From NCBI GenBank assembly GCA_963921795.1, contig OY997639.1:45605240-45669239 (forward strand): a stretch of DNA of 64,000 nucleotides, in the 5' to 3' direction. This stretch comes from Nannobrachium achirus (Eukaryota; Chordata; Actinopteri; Myctophiformes; Myctophidae). Made by a program: the position numbers and the translations under genes. A model generated the notes under the pieces. It searched no databases. It was not told the origin of the DNA and saw only the letters and a program-made list of their open reading frames with translations. This document shows, piece by piece, positions 22,571 to 36,993 of this stretch (the stretch's first letter is position 1; each line of letters starts with the position of its first letter).

Positions 22571-23067
22571 ATTATGTTATTTACATGGTGTTAGTTTTCT
22601 TGGGTCACATCAAGGGTTTCCAGTTATTAAAAGTGATTTTATATTCCATAGTAGACTATAGTGTTGCAACATTAAAAAAATTGCCTCTGCATTTTGTCTC
22701 ATGCCCTTAAGTTCATCAAACCAAAAAACTATATCAAAAGGCATGGTCATCAATTTGAAAATATGTTATATGGTCATATTTGGGACTTTCTTGGCTATGC
22801 CTTATTACTTTTTGTCATACAGCAACATTGGTCTTTTATGAATGTAATTTTTGGAGCATTCTACATTTGAAACAGCATACATATTCTTGTCCCAGTTTCT
22901 TGTTCGGATTCATCAGCAGATAGTGAAATGCGAATGTGAAATGCAGTGCACATGTGACATGCAGCATGTCCTTCCTTATTCACTTTGTCATTTAGGAACA
23001 CCAGCGTGTGCTTTTGATGTGTGTAGATCTGAACGAGCATAGATGTTACAGTATATGGTCAGAACAA
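22571..23067. other. No gene seen
   Basis: AT-rich unique-looking sequence; no exon or repeat recognised. Confidence 0.4.
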
Positions 23068-23262
23068 CATATCGTCACTGTCGGGCAGAAATCTTGTATC
23101 TCCAAGTTTCAAATTTGTATGTTTTTTTTCGCAAAGTAAAGCGGTGCGAGGCCTTGTGTGCTTGTAGATCAGCTGTTTTCACTAGTTTAAATCATTTTTA
23201 AAAGGATAGATGCAAAACGAACGGTTTTGGACATACAAGGTTTTCACCCGACAATGATATTC
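23068..23262. mobile_element. MITE family F, deleted copy
   Basis: Same ends as 19602-19867 (GTCACTGTCGGGCAGAAATC, then CACCCGACAATGAT) but the left arm of the internal hairpin is deleted, leaving one arm at 23145-23183. Confidence 0.65.
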
Positions 23263-23985
23263 ACATCATTTGACTGTAAGTGTGCACATACACGCTGTAT
23301 CTATGTCTGTGTGTCAGTGTATCAACATTATCATGCATGTGTGCTGTACCTATTAACTAGTAATGAACACATTTCGGTCTCATGGGACCCATCACAACAT
23401 CGAGGACATGTACTCATACAATATGTACAACTCTGAAGGAATATGTCAAGACTTTGATACATGCCAACACTTCTTGAACTTGCATGTTTCAGTAGGACTA
23501 TGTATTTCATTATGCAACTTACTTGCCTTTATGTTATTTCAACATGGAATTTTAATGTAATATACCATGGCCATGGGGAATACTTGATTCAGATTGGCTG
23601 GAGGGAGTTCATTATACACAGATAATCACATGGCTGTGGCCTCATCACGGCTCATAATTAATACTCAAAATATAAGAATCACAAGTAAAAAGTAAATTGT
23701 ACCTACTGAAGTTATTCAAACCACAGTCAGCTACAAACTAAAAACACATGGATTTAAATGTAACTAAACCTTTTGGAGGAACATATAAAACACAGAACAT
23801 ATACAAAATATGTGTTGATATTTTGGTAAAAGTCATGCCAACCAGCTGATGAAGATAGTGCCAACTCTTTAGAATAATATAAAAAAAAAGAATGAATCAT
23901 AATGCTCCAATTCTATGAATGAAATTCAGAAGGTTCAGAAGCTACCAGTTTGGAACCTTCTAGTGGCATAGGCTCCAGTCTAAGG
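23263..23985. other. No gene seen
   Basis: Unique-looking sequence, AT-rich after 23690. Confidence 0.4.
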
Positions 23986-24209
23986 CAAGGGTCTTCAACA
24001 GGAGGTCCGGTACCCCTATAGGGTTAGAGTTACTACAGGGGGTCCTCCAAATCTTTGTGTCCTTTTTGAGCAGTGGTCACAACGCTCCTATACGTGGCCG
24101 TGTGTGGGTATGTATGTATGTATGTATGCGTCCGTCCGTGTCTGTATGTAGCCTGCAGTACCTTTTCTGACCACACATGTTAAGGGAGGGACGCTGTTGT
24201 TCAGACTCA

Positions 24210-24402
<193 letters not shown>

Positions 24403-24623
24403 GCCTCCACCGCTCAGTTCACAGTTCACACGAGTGTGATTTTTTATATTAACCATTTGATCCCTTGTGTCCATATTCGGAGAAATTAAGCCAAAAATAG
24501 CACACAATTTTTTTCGGCAAAGAGGTTTTTGGTAGAGGGGGAAAGAGCAGACTAGTACAGAGTGAAAGGTCAAGTTTAAGTATTGACGGTTCAAGTGGTT
24601 AAATATCTGAAAACACAAATGTG

Positions 24624-24900
24624 GGGCGGCATAGCTCAGGGGTAGAGAAACCGTTATTAGAGCACGAAGGGTTCACGAAGGGTTCCCAGTTTGAATCCGG
24701 GCTCCCCCTGAGTTAATGTCGAAGGGTCCTTGGGCAAGACTCTGAACATTGCTCCCGGTGAGTAGGTTGGTGCCTTGCATGGTTTCCTCCGCCACCGGTG
24801 TATGGGTTAGGGTTAGGGTGAATGGGTGAATGTAATGCACAATCTCTGTAAAGCGCTTTGGAGAAAAGCGCTATATAAATGCACCATTTACCATTTACAA
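24624..24900 (+). mobile_element. tRNA-derived SINE, near complete
   Basis: A-box TAGCTCAGGGGTAGAG and B-box-like GGTTCCCAGTTTGAATCC form the tRNA-like head. The body includes CTTGGGCAAGACTCTGAAC. The tail has TAAAGCGCTTTGGAG and GCGCTATATAAATGCACCAT, the conserved end of many fish SINEs, followed by TTTACCATTTA. A TGAATGGG-type run and TTAGGGTTAGGG are part of the body. Confidence 0.85.
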
Positions 24901-25049
24901 ATTGACATGAATCCAAAATACATTGATGATTATGCTGTCAAACGATGAAACTATATGGAATCTATGAACAGGTTGTGGGGACCCTGCTTAATTTCTCTCT
25001 CAACTAAGGGGTCCTTGGCCTGAAAACGTTGAAGACCCCTGGTCTAAGG

Positions 25050-25825
25050 TGATGTCACTCTGTACATCTGTTGACCACTTTGGTCCCAAACAACGGCAAC
25101 ATAATTATGTCAAAAACTACTGGCTGGATTGGATGGACTTTTCTGTGCACCTTCATGCTCCCCTGATGTGTTGTGACCCCATGGTCTTTCCTCTAGGCCA
25201 AACATGCTACGTGCACACAATATATATCTCATGAAACTTGCTGAGCACACTAATGTTCCCAGGAGAATGAACCCCTCATAAGTCATAACCTTCCCTCTAG
25301 TGCCACCCTTAGGCCTCCTACTGATTTCCCACATGACTGTTGAAGTTTTTGATCATAATGTCAAGAAACGGTAAAGAAGGATTGTATATTTACTCATAGA
25401 ACGGTTTTGGTTTAAGTCTGACGACACATAAATGATGTATGACTTTTATACACTAAACACATTCAAGATGGCTCTACATTGCCCAGCTCTACACAGCTGG
25501 GCAATGGAAGATGATCCTGTATTCATTTCCACTCTGTGGTGTGGTAGACAGTCCATCTATTTGATGTGTTCTCACTGTCACATATTTATCTCATGGTCAT
25601 ATATTTGTCTGGTGGATGTCTTACTGTAGAAATGAAACATAATTCTCGAATAAAATTGTTTCATTACAAGTATAGGCAATTTGCCGAAGTCTTTGGAAAA
25701 TCAAATGTGACCTATTGTAGAATCACATGTGAACAATATTTAATTATGTTTTACATTTCTTTACAGTGATCATCATGTCTACTTTAACAGCTGCCACTGT
25801 GGTGATCTTATAGCACTATACTGCA
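25050..25825. other. No gene seen
   Basis: Unique-looking sequence. GTGACCCCATGGTCTTTCCT (25178) recurs near 43665 and 43800, so part is a dispersed repeat. Confidence 0.4.
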
Positions 25826-26706
25826 GTGGTTCCCCACCTTTTCTGGATCAGGGCCCTTTTGGGTGCGTTCCGAAACCTGCACCGGGTGTGTGCTCAGTGT
25901 AGTGAGTGCAGTGGGCGTGGCGTTGGAGAGTGCGTTCAGTGTGGCTTATTTACGAACACACACACACGCTTATTTACAGTTAAGAGTCAGCTGTGTGCTT
26001 TTTCACTCTGAACTCTGAAGGTAAACTTCCTTAAAAGCAGCAGTTGCTAACGTAACGTTGATATTGAAAGGAGATGTCATTCATAATATTGGCATACCTG
26101 CTGTTAGTTTACATGTTGATGCGTGTGAAACTATCAAGCCCAAACGACGAGCTACAAGCTGTAAATGCTGCATTTGCGGTCATTTCTTCCATTGTTCACA
26201 GCTGAGAAGCGCTCGAGACACGGCGATGAAAACCAACCAATCAAAACACCACACTGACGCACCACACCGCCTAACCCCATCTTCTGAGTAGGGTTGGTGA
26301 GTGCGTGCACTCAACACACCAGTGCGCTGCGCACTGGATTTCCGAACGACAACGCACCAAGTGCACCGAATAAACGAACGACAACATGGCACACCAGTGC
26401 GTTGAGTGCGCATTTCCGAACGCGCCCAATGAAAATCTTGAGAGTGTTCACGGCCCACCATCCGACCTCAGTGATGGTTAACTAATCTAAGTGGGTGGGC
26501 CATGATCATTTACAGAACATGTTTATTCTAATGATCAATCAATCGATTGTGTTCTGGCTTGGATCAATGGAACTACTTTAAGTTTAGCGGTATAACAATG
26601 AAAACAGATTGTTTTAAAGAAAGAATACCATGTCATATTTTTGTTTAAACCTGATTGTTTGGCAGTTATTTGGGCCTGGCCCACAGGTTGGGAATCGCTG
26701 TTCTAC
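25826..26706. mobile_element. hAT-like remnant with nested MITE
   Basis: Outer ends CAGTGGTTCCCCACC and CAGGTTGGGAATCGCTG are inverted but lack a clean target duplication. Inside, GGGTGCGTTCCGAAA (25860) and TTTCCGAACGCGCCC (26412-26426) bound a second inverted-repeat insert of about 570 bp, rich in GTGCACTCA-type words. Confidence 0.6.
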
Positions 26707-27137
26707 AGCTTTGTCTGGAGGTGGTATCATTACACAGTGTGGTTTTTGACAGTTTTCTCCTGCACCCCGTGTAAACGTTGCATCAAGTTGCTATTCCTGG
26801 CCACAGTGGTCAGAGGGATAGCTCAGCTATCTATATGTTCCATGGGTGGGTAGTTTATCACACTTCCTCTACCCTGGGCCTCTAGTCAGCCCATCAGACA
26901 GGAAAGTCAAAGGCTTTCCATCATAGCTTCCCCCCCAACAACAAGAATTACGTGAATCGTTCCATACCATTTCATGTATTTCACAGGATCTGCACTTGTT
27001 TCCAAACGCTACGCTGGGTTTCAGATAAGATTCTTGAGAACCCATTTGGAAACCTAATCTCCGAACCTATATTTAAAAATTTATTTTTCGAGAAAGATTT
27101 GTTAATGTTTTTTCAATGTTGTACCTCCCCCTTAGGT

Positions 27138-27487
27138 CAGTGGTTCTCGACCTATGGGAAATTATTTTGGGGGGGGTGGTCCCCAGATGATTAATTTAAT
27201 GTGCAACATTGTTTTCTCACTCAACCGTAAACAAACAAACATAACGTTTTAAGTGTATAGAAGCTATCTGCACATTTCTAAAGTGACAATATAAGGTCTT
27301 TTTATACCTCTAAAATGACAAATTAAACATTGGCCAAATTGTCTAATATTAGAGGCAGAAATTGTGAAAATAGCTGATCTACATAGAACCGTGTTGTACA
27401 AAATGTAATGTCTCAACTCTTAGTGCTCGTCAAATAATCAAATATGATTATTTTGGGGGTCGCAGCCTGAAAAGGTTGAGAACCACT
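27138..27487. mobile_element. hAT-like MITE family C, opposite orientation
   Basis: Ends CAGTGGTTCTCGACC and GGTTGAGAACCACT. The internal text is the reverse complement of 15960-16381 and keeps only one hairpin arm (27365-27390). No target duplication remains. Confidence 0.7.
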
Positions 27488-27934
27488 CTGATTATAATGA
27501 AAATGTAAACAAAAAACCTAGCTGAAATTCACAGGTTCTGTAAAGTTTCAGGTTATGGAAGGTTACCCTTTGTAGAGGAAAAGAGCCAATAGCGTGCAAT
27601 GGCACACTGTTCTGATAGCACATCTGCATTATTAATACAGAACACAAGTGTCAGTCTGAGGCAAAGTTCCTTTGTAGTTCTCATCAATGGATTGAGAACA
27701 GAGTTGAACGCAAGTTCAAATGAATACAGTGGCAGCTGAAATGATGTCATTAGAGTGTAGGTTAATGTTATTGCATGCCTATTAACATGATTGCATCCAT
27801 ACTGAAGTGAGTGGAACAGTACTGAATCATTTAATTGATACTGAATTAATTGTGTTTGAGAATGATTAAGGAAATGAATTTCAGCTAAAAGGGTTTATTA
27901 GCTCAGAAACCTCATCTAAACATACTGTTACAAA
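27488..27934. other. No gene seen
   Basis: Unique-looking AT-rich sequence. Confidence 0.4.
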
Positions 27935-28388
27935 CAGGGGTGTCACACCAAATTCTGGGCCCTGGGTACAAGGATTCACTGCGGGCCCCCCATGAATGTT
28001 CTTCATAGGGGGAGGGGGTTTAACCCATTTAGACTGGGAACACATTATTACGCATTATTTTGTGCTTTAACTTTAGAAAAATAGCAGATATACAAGCTCA
28101 CAGCGCGGCACACTTTGAATATTTCAAATCCCATCTCAAAATATTTAGTTCCAGGGACCCCTCAGAAGCAAAATTGAGTTAAAATGTTCGCTTAAAAAAT
28201 ACATACCGGTATTCAAAGATTTGCACACATTTTCACGACTTTAAAAAATAGCAGATCTACAAGCTTGCAGCGCGGCACAGAGTGCCGCGGTGTGAGCTTG
28301 TATATCTACTATTTTTCAATAGCTAAATAATTAAGGCCCCTCCACCCTAGTAACTCAGTCCCACTCCCCCCCCCTTGTGACGCCCCTA
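27935..28388. mobile_element. hAT-like MITE, family D
   Basis: Starts CAGGGGTGTCACACC and ends GTGACGCCCCTA, with perfect octamers gttacaaa at 27927-27934 and 28389-28396. It carries a one-armed hairpin (28075-28110) and a complete one (28242-28318). A longer, interrupted relative spans 52176-53100. Confidence 0.85.
28242..28318. repeat. Dispersed hairpin, GCGGCAC variant
   Basis: AAAAAATAGCAGATCTACAA pairs with TTGTATATCTACTATTTTTC. The inner stem is GCAGCGCGGCAC / GTGCCGCGGTGTG, unlike the CACAACGCG type, and is shared with 53013-53090. Confidence 0.8.
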
Positions 28389-28468
28389 GTTACAAACATA
28401 GCTACTGTTACACAGCTACATAGCTAGACAGACCTGCAGTTAGTGTTACACGGATATGTCCTGTAACT

Positions 28469-28471
<3 letters not shown>

Positions 28472-28556
<85 letters not shown>
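28472..28556 (+). repeat. (CA)n microsatellite
   Basis: About 85 bases of uninterrupted CA. Confidence 0.97.
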
Positions 28557-28560
<4 letters not shown>

Positions 28561-29656
28561 TCAGGGGGGGAACAAATAATACAAAAAATAACACCTGTGC
28601 GAAGTGAGCGGTGCAAACACGACACACGCGCATATCTCCTTGTACAGAATGGGCAGTTCTGTCCGTAACGTCAGTTACTTTATGTGTATGAACACGGCTC
28701 TCCATACATGGAGTTCCGTACAAAAACACACAAAGTGAAATGTAGCGGTTTGCACCGCTCAAAAAATGACACTACACACTACATACTGTATAACACATGT
28801 CATCTATTGGATATTTGCTCTGTTAGAATTATGTGACTCAATTTATTTTCCTTTGTAAACTCCATTGAGAACAATGAGGCTTTCCAAACCTATTCTTTGT
28901 CTGGCAGATAGCTACAGCATTAGACAGAGAGGAAGTGTAGGCCCCCTATGAGCCTTCAAACCGTTAACCCCACAGAGGAAGTGTGAAGGAAGTGAAGCCT
29001 GAGCCAAGGCCACTGACACCAGACCATCAACTGTAACTTGCTGCACCTGACGAAGTGAGAACTTTGAATACCAAAGCAGAACAGATCATAGTGTAGTAGG
29101 GGTGTAGAATGTCAAGGGTTAACCACTTTAACCCTATAAAAGCTTTGTTGAATGGAGTCCCCCAGAGGTCATTAGGGCCCCCCGATCTACACGCTCACAA
29201 CGTGCCGTGTTGATGATACTCGTTGTGATCTGCTATTTCACCAAATGCTCGCAGAATTGTGTTCTTAATACACCGAAACGATGCAGAGCAGAGCAACGCA
29301 AAACAAAAATTAAATGTTCCACGTGCACGCAAAAGAATATGAAAGGAATCCTTCAGCACATTATGAGAAAAACAATGTCAATAGTTAAAAATAGCAGCAG
29401 GGTTGAAGTGAATTCAGTGGCTGCGTGTGTAACTGTCAACACCTTGCACACGTTGTGTCTTCTCTGCTGTGATGAAAGGCACAGTTGTTGTTACCTTTGC
29501 AGAAGAAACCAGGTCTGACAGGAATGTGTGTATGTAAGCGTATGAGAGAGAGCGAGAGAATAAAAAAAAGTGATTACACACTTGCCATGGTGAATGCATG
29601 TGTTCCTGTGTGTGTGTGCACCTTAGGAACTGTATCTGTGGGTTTTCTTTGTGTGC

Positions 29657-29659
<3 letters not shown>
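28557..29659. other. No gene seen; decayed hairpin
   Basis: A weak dispersed-hairpin copy is at 29178-29241 (CGATCTACACGCTCACAACG and GTTGTGATCTGCTATTTCAC). No exon is supported. Confidence 0.4.

Positions 29660-29743
<84 letters not shown>
29660..29743 (+). repeat. (GT)n microsatellite
   Basis: About 84 bases of GT. Confidence 0.97.
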
Positions 29744-29744
<1 letters not shown>

Positions 29745-30693
29745 ATGCATACATTACATGCCCGCCCACTGAATTTCTCTAAAATTGAAGGAATGGAGTG
29801 TTTTCTTTCTTATTTATTGAGACAGGAGGCAGACGGGATGAGGAAATATTGGCTCATACTGATATTGCCTACCGCCATGAAAGAACATTGTGATGTGCTG
29901 TATACAGTATAGTAATACTGGATTTGATGCACAATGTACTAGTGCAGTTGGAAACAAATATTTGTTTCTTGTTGTTTCTAATTATAATCGTACCCTCCAG
30001 GTAACATGAATCTGGCCTATACATTCATTGCGTTGCTATTCATTGTTCATGGCTATCAAATGTTATCTGGATCTGATTCTTAACTCATTATGGCATGGAT
30101 CTGATAACTGTGTCAGTATAAATATGGGAAAAGACGCATTGAATGAAAGCAGGTAACGCTGTATAATTTTACTCAGTGTTCATTTTGGCAACACATTTAG
30201 ATTTTGTCTTATCTTTTGGATGAAAATGCTTATTCGTTTTAGTCATATATTTGTTTCTATCCTTTTAGTATTGGCTGACAAAAAAGGTTTTCATAGTTTT
30301 ATTGTTAATAATTTGGCATATAGGTATTGGATTTAAGATTCAACTGTAACAGTATTATCATAAAATATATCACAACATAGGACAATTAATACAAAGAAAA
30401 ATGTACAATATATTTAGTCATCATTGCTTAGTTTTTATTTTTGTTGATTGTTTGAATGAATACTTTATTAGTCTAAAATGTTAGACATTAAGGATAAAAG
30501 GATAACATAAAGAAAATAGTCCCGGGGACATGGTTCCATTGTGGTCCTATCTATAAAATGTATCAACAAAAAAGATACCATTAAAAATTCAAAAGGTTTT
30601 TGTCAGTTTCGACAAACATTTGTTATCATGGTTTTAGTAAACAAAATTAACACTGTTTTACTCTCGTTGCTGGTACTGCTATTTGTGAGACAT
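29744..30693. other. No gene seen
   Basis: AT-rich, unique-looking sequence without a supported exon. Confidence 0.4.
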
Positions 30694-30934
30694 TATATTG
30701 TCATTGTCAGGCAGAAACCTTCTATATCTCCAAGTTTCAAATGTGTATGTTTTTTCCAAATTCATCATACAAGACAAGAGTGTTGCACAAACGTAGTGAA
30801 AATAGCAGATCAACAAGGACACAATTGTGTGCTTGTAGATCTGCTTTTTTCACTATTTTAAATCATTTTTAAAATGATAGATACAAAGCAAACGGTTTTG
30901 GACATACAAGGTTTCCAGCCGACAACGACAATAT
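30694..30934. mobile_element. MITE family F
   Basis: Ends ATTGTCATTGTCAGGCAGAA and TTTCCAGCCGACAACGACAA. It carries a short-loop hairpin at 30796-30853 (GTGAAAATAGCAGATCAACA / TTGTAGATCTGCTTTTTTCA). Confidence 0.7.
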
Positions 30935-31855
<921 letters not shown>

Positions 31856-31921
31856 CCATGTGCATGCCCATGTGCATGCCCACATACCTTTTGTGCATCA
31901 ACATCCTCTATTAAGCATGAT

Positions 31922-32112
31922 TACCAGTACCGGATTAACCCTTCATGTGCCCGGTGCTACGACCCGTTTTGGTGTCCCACGGGAGGCCGGGACCGTTTCG
32001 TCAGCGGGGGAAGGGAAGATTTGCTTCTAGATTTCTGCACTTTTGCAGCGATAGTTCAGGGCACCCAAGCATGGTGCCCTGTGCTGCAGCACGTCCATTA
32101 AGCCGGCCCAGG
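31922..32112. mobile_element. Possible short MITE, GTACCGGATTAA ends
   Basis: CAGTACCGGATTAACCCTT and CATTAAGCCGGCCCAGGTA face each other about 190 bp apart as imperfect inverted repeats. No target duplication was identified. Confidence 0.4.
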
Positions 32113-33036
32113 TATAGAGGGTATGTGCAAGACATCATCATCATACCGGGAAGATATGCAGGAACGCCTATTGAGTGGCAAAAAAATACTTTCTGGCCTT
32201 GACAGCCCATACATCCAAACAAGTACTATCTGATTGCATTAAACTTACTTTGCAACTCACTGCCCCTCGATTTGCCATTCACTTTATGCATGCACATACC
32301 CTCTATGTGTAGCAGTGACTCACAGCCGCAGCCTGATGGCCTCAAAAGTCTAGTATCTCCCTCTGTCCATAGGGAAATCCCTTTGGATCAATGGTTAAGA
32401 TATTGGACTTTCACTTTGGGAGACCCGTGTTCGAATCCTGGGCATTACATATCTATGTTCACCCTCACAGGATAAACAAAACAGAATAGGGTCCAGTGCT
32501 GTATGTGTGGCTTTACATGCAAGAAGATAAAAGCAATGCTTGGCAGGGTATTATCCATCTATTCCACAGATTCCCATACCTAAATGGTTCCTCCGATCTT
32601 ATATGTAAATATAGAAAAAGCTTTCACTTCCAAATTGGGAAACTAGGAAAGCACGGACAAAGCACTGCTACTGTGGCATATGGCCAACAACATTTTATGT
32701 TGTGAAAATGAGGGGAGAATGGCCATGTGCAGGGGAGCAATCTTTGTGAAGTAGGTATGAAAATTGTTTATGACTGTATGTCACTTAGGTTGCATGTGTG
32801 ACTCAAACTGCAGATTCTGCCATATTCCGCCTGTAAATGAAGTGGGGCTGTGAAATAAAGGTGAGCTACTGTAATTTAACCAGTGAATATAAAAAACCTA
32901 CAGGGGCTGATGCAACACAATGAAATTTCAGGAGCATTCATGCACAACAAACCACTTCTGTCAGACCACCTATTGAGTTTGTGGCTGTGTGCCGCTGGTG
33001 CACATCTGTGCGTACATTTGTGTTTTAGGTCTGTGT
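32113..33036. other. No gene seen
   Basis: Contains the tRNA-like segment at 32385-32456. The remainder is unique-looking. Confidence 0.4.
32385..32456 (+). mobile_element. tRNA-like SINE head or tRNA pseudogene
   Basis: TGGATCAATGGTTAAGAT (A-box-like), then GTGTTCGAATCCTGGGC (good B box) with GGACTTTCACTTTGG between. The overall layout resembles tRNA-Glu with TTC in the anticodon position. The arms do not pair well enough for a working tRNA. Confidence 0.45.

Positions 33037-33697
<661 letters not shown>

Positions 33698-33752
<55 letters not shown>
33698..33752 (+). repeat. (GT)n microsatellite
   Basis: About 55 bases of GT. Confidence 0.95.
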
Positions 33753-33754
<2 letters not shown>

Positions 33755-33760
33755 ATTTAA

Positions 33761-33882
33761 TAAAGCAATAAGCCACGTGAGGCTGTGGTTTACAGTGATT
33801 TTAGAACAGCTAAGGGGCGTTGTTAGGCACTGTGCTTCACGTCATGCCTAACAACGCCCCATAGCTGTTCTTATTGCTTTTA
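33761..33882. repeat. Isolated hairpin, GGGGCGTTGTTAGGCA stem
   Basis: AGAACAGCTAAGGGGCGTTG continues to TTAGGCA and pairs with TGCCTAACAACGCCCC plus TAGCTGTTCT around a CTGTGCTTCACGTCA loop. An outer AGCAATAAG/CTTATTGCT pair encloses it, with a 32-base bulge on the left. Only one copy is in the window. Confidence 0.75.
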
Positions 33883-34158
33883 TAAAACCGTTACTACATA
33901 TACCTGGCAAGGTTTCATAAAACAAACACACAGCAATAACAGCAACAAAAATGCAATAATTTATTTATAACAAATAAACATTCTAACGTCAATAAACTGA
34001 GTTCTTCAGCAACATTCATTAGAATGGTTGCCAAGCAACTTACAGATGTGGCAACACAATGTGTCTGGCTCAGTAATGCTGATGTAACGCTGTCACAGGT
34101 GTGTCTTTATTAAGTACCTAGTGCAGTACCCGTTGTCAGCCAGCCCACCTGCTTTCTG

Positions 34159-34815
34159 GTCAGGGTACTAAAGTATCGTTAGATTTTCAATAGGAATTGA
34201 ATTTAAAAAAATCCTTTTTCTCTCAATTTTCTAATTTTCTAGCTCCCCCATAAAATCAAATATTGGTTCATTTTTCCAATTTTCTAGCTTGCAAAAAAAT
34301 CAAGAAAATGCTTCAATTTTTTAAATGTGTGATTCGTATTTGTCATTATTTGATTTGGAACCAACAAAGGAAAAACATCTTTAACTAGACCAGGTCAACC
34401 TGGTTGTGCCAGACCCCGGTTCTGCCAACCCCCTGTCTGTCATCATCATTTATGACATCATGCCTTTTGTAGGCATGTCATCATCATGTCATCATCATAT
34501 ATACCCTTTATATAGAAAACCCGGACAGACAGACCGACATTTGCTTATGTAGGCCTACCCATTTCATGGGTCTGGCAAAAAAGGTATTTTTGAATTTAAT
34601 ACCACATTACGAATATCAAAAAATTGGCTCATTTTTCCAATTTTCTAGATTGCAAAAAAATCAGGAAAATACTTCAATTGTTTGAATGTGTGATTCGTAT
34701 TTTGGCATTATTTGGTTTGGAACCGACAAAGGAAAAACATCATAGAAACCCTGGGGGTCCCCAAACCACACTTTGGGAACCAGCCATGGACCCCCTTGTA
34801 AACCCCTCATGGACC

Positions 34816-34853
<38 letters not shown>

Positions 34854-35551
34854 TGATCCTATTACTTGGATGTTAGACTAGCCTACAGCTTTTATTTTGA
34901 AGTTGTGTACCATGTGACTTGACACGTGGTCATGTGACATTCATGATGACGATTTCTTTCCTGGACTTGAAAATTGAATAATGGGCCTATTTTTTGTTTG
35001 TTGGTTCCAAATCAAATAATTGCAAAATATGAATCACACATTCAAAAAATTTAGCAAATTTGAAGCATTTTCCTGATTTTTTTGTGGGCTAGAAAATTGG
35101 AAAAATGGGCCCATTTTTTGATTGTTGTAATGGGGTAAGAAATTAAGAAATACCTTTTTCAAGATGTTTTTCCTTTGTCGGTTCCAAACCAAATAATGCC
35201 AAAATACGAATCACACATTCAAACAATTGAAGCATTTTCCTGATTTTTTTGCAAGCTAGAAAATTGGAAAAATTAGCCAATTTTTTGATATTCGTAATGT
35301 GGTATTAAATTCAAAAATACCTTTTTTAAAGATGTTTTTCCTTTGTTGGTTCCAAATCAAATAATGACAAATACGAATCACACATTTAAAAAATTGAAGC
35401 ATTTTCTTGATTTTTTTGCAAGCTAGAAAATTGGAAAAATGAACCAATATTTGATTTTATGGGGGAGCTAGAAAATTAGAAAATTGAGAGAAAAATGATT
35501 TTTTTAAATTCAATTCCTATTGAAAATCTAACGATACTTTAGTACCCTGAC
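34159..35551. mobile_element. 1.39-kb foldback element
   Basis: Ends GTCAGGGTACTAAAGTATCG and its complement. The flanking octamers gctttctg (34151-34158) and cctttctg (35552-35559) match at 7 of 8 bases. The arms are AT-rich, and an inner block (CAATTTTCTAG, GTGTGATTCGTATTT) is repeated twice per arm, so the arms are internally duplicated. The middle has foreign pieces: AGACCAGGTCAACCTGGT at 34388 and a CCTG tetranucleotide run at 34819-34852. Non-coding. Confidence 0.75.
34819..34852 (+). repeat. (CCTG)n microsatellite
   Basis: About eight tetranucleotide units inside the foldback element. Confidence 0.9.
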
Positions 35552-35677
35552 CCTTTCTGTTGTAAGTTATAATAACTCCCATTGAGGGCAGGATAACGAA
35601 TACGCGATGCCGTCTGATATAACATCATAAAACATATTTCCATTCCTATCTAACATATAAATGCCACTTGGCATCTA

Positions 35678-35678
35678 A

Positions 35679-35767
<89 letters not shown>

Positions 35768-35830
35768 CATCCATCCATCCATCCATCCATCCATCCATCC
35801 ATCCATCCATCCATCCATCCATCCATCCAT
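35678..35830 (+). repeat. (ATCT)n-(ATCC)n compound microsatellite
   Basis: About 88 bases of ATCT switch at 35766 to about 65 bases of ATCC. Confidence 0.97.
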
Positions 35831-35859
35831 TTATCTATCTAATATACGTATCTATCCCT

Positions 35860-36090
35860 AAATGGACTGCATTTGAGAAAGGCACTATGCCTTTCTCCAA
35901 GCCTTTGCATATATTTAACAGTCACCCATTCACACACCAATGGTAGATGAAACCATGCAAGGCACCAACCTGCTCATGGGGAGCAATTATTGGTTTCAGT
36001 GTCTTGCAGTTGCTCAAGGACACCAGGGATAAAAAACGAGAAACTTCATGTTCCAAGACGGCCACTCTACCTCCTGAGCCTCTGCCACCC
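35860..36090 (-). mobile_element. tRNA-derived SINE, minus strand, diverged
   Basis: Reverse complement of the tail seen at 24850-24900 (TTTGAGAAAGGCACTATG here) and of CTCATGGGGAGCAATTATTG body text. The tRNA-like head is at the right end (GGCTCAGGAGGTAGAGTGGC read on minus). Confidence 0.65.
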
Positions 36091-36993
36091 ACCCAGGCAT
36101 CTTAGTCTCGGTGCGTGTCGTATAGAAGTTTCAAAACAGAACTAGGTGTAATAGTGATGCAAACATTTGTTTTGACAGGTACCTTTCTTTCTATTGCAAA
36201 ATAATCAATGCCAGTGACAGAATTGTGAATAAAAGGTCTATGTTTATTGAAGAGAAGGATTCAAAAGGCAGTTCATATTTTATGAGTGCTGTTGAGATAC
36301 GGATATGGTCTCTTTACTCAGCCGCCTCTCTTCCCTACAGGGACGGAATTGAAAGACACAATAATATATGCCACAGGCACGGAATATTACTCTATAATAT
36401 CCTATGCGCCTTTTTTAATATCCATTATCAAATTATAATACTGACCTAGATATAGGCTATTCAGCTCACTTTAAAAATCGTTTTCTATAATACTTCATGA
36501 ATAACCTACAAAAAAAAGAATACTCTGGAGACGTAATGATTTGTGTACAAAATCCTATCTAACGATAACAAGGTAATATATAAGTTTTGGGTCTGAGAGG
36601 CTAAATCTCATCAAATGGTGGTCCGTGGCTCAAATGCTGAATAAATAATGGACCTTGATATGAAAATGGTTGAAAACCTCCACAGACATTCAAAGTTGAA
36701 TGTTGAAATAATATCATTTTTATGTTCACTGTAGCATTCTGAAATGAAAATTGCAATTCTGGTTAGCTGAAGTAGTAAAATAAGTCCTCACCATCCCCTG
36801 AGGAACACTTTGTTTTATAAGCCATGCAGTCGAGACATAAAACAGTTGGAACCAACACAAAAAGGATAAATGAACAGAATCAACGCTTCAATTCACTTCA
36901 TACTTTTGGGAACAGCGTCAAAATATCCAAAGTAATAAAGGAACTGTTACGCTGCCGTGGCTGACATATTCTGTAATAAAGTGCTTCACTTAC
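36091..36993. other. No gene seen
   Basis: Lies beyond the last recognised exon of the myosin pseudogene. No match to the expected final myosin tail exons was found. Confidence 0.4.

Noticed and set aside
24800-24822. TTAGGGTTAGGG telomere-like repeat
   Set aside because: Part of the SINE body, not an interstitial telomere.
32385-32456. Functional tRNA-Glu
   Set aside because: The B box is good but the acceptor and anticodon stems do not pair properly; treated as a SINE head or pseudogene.
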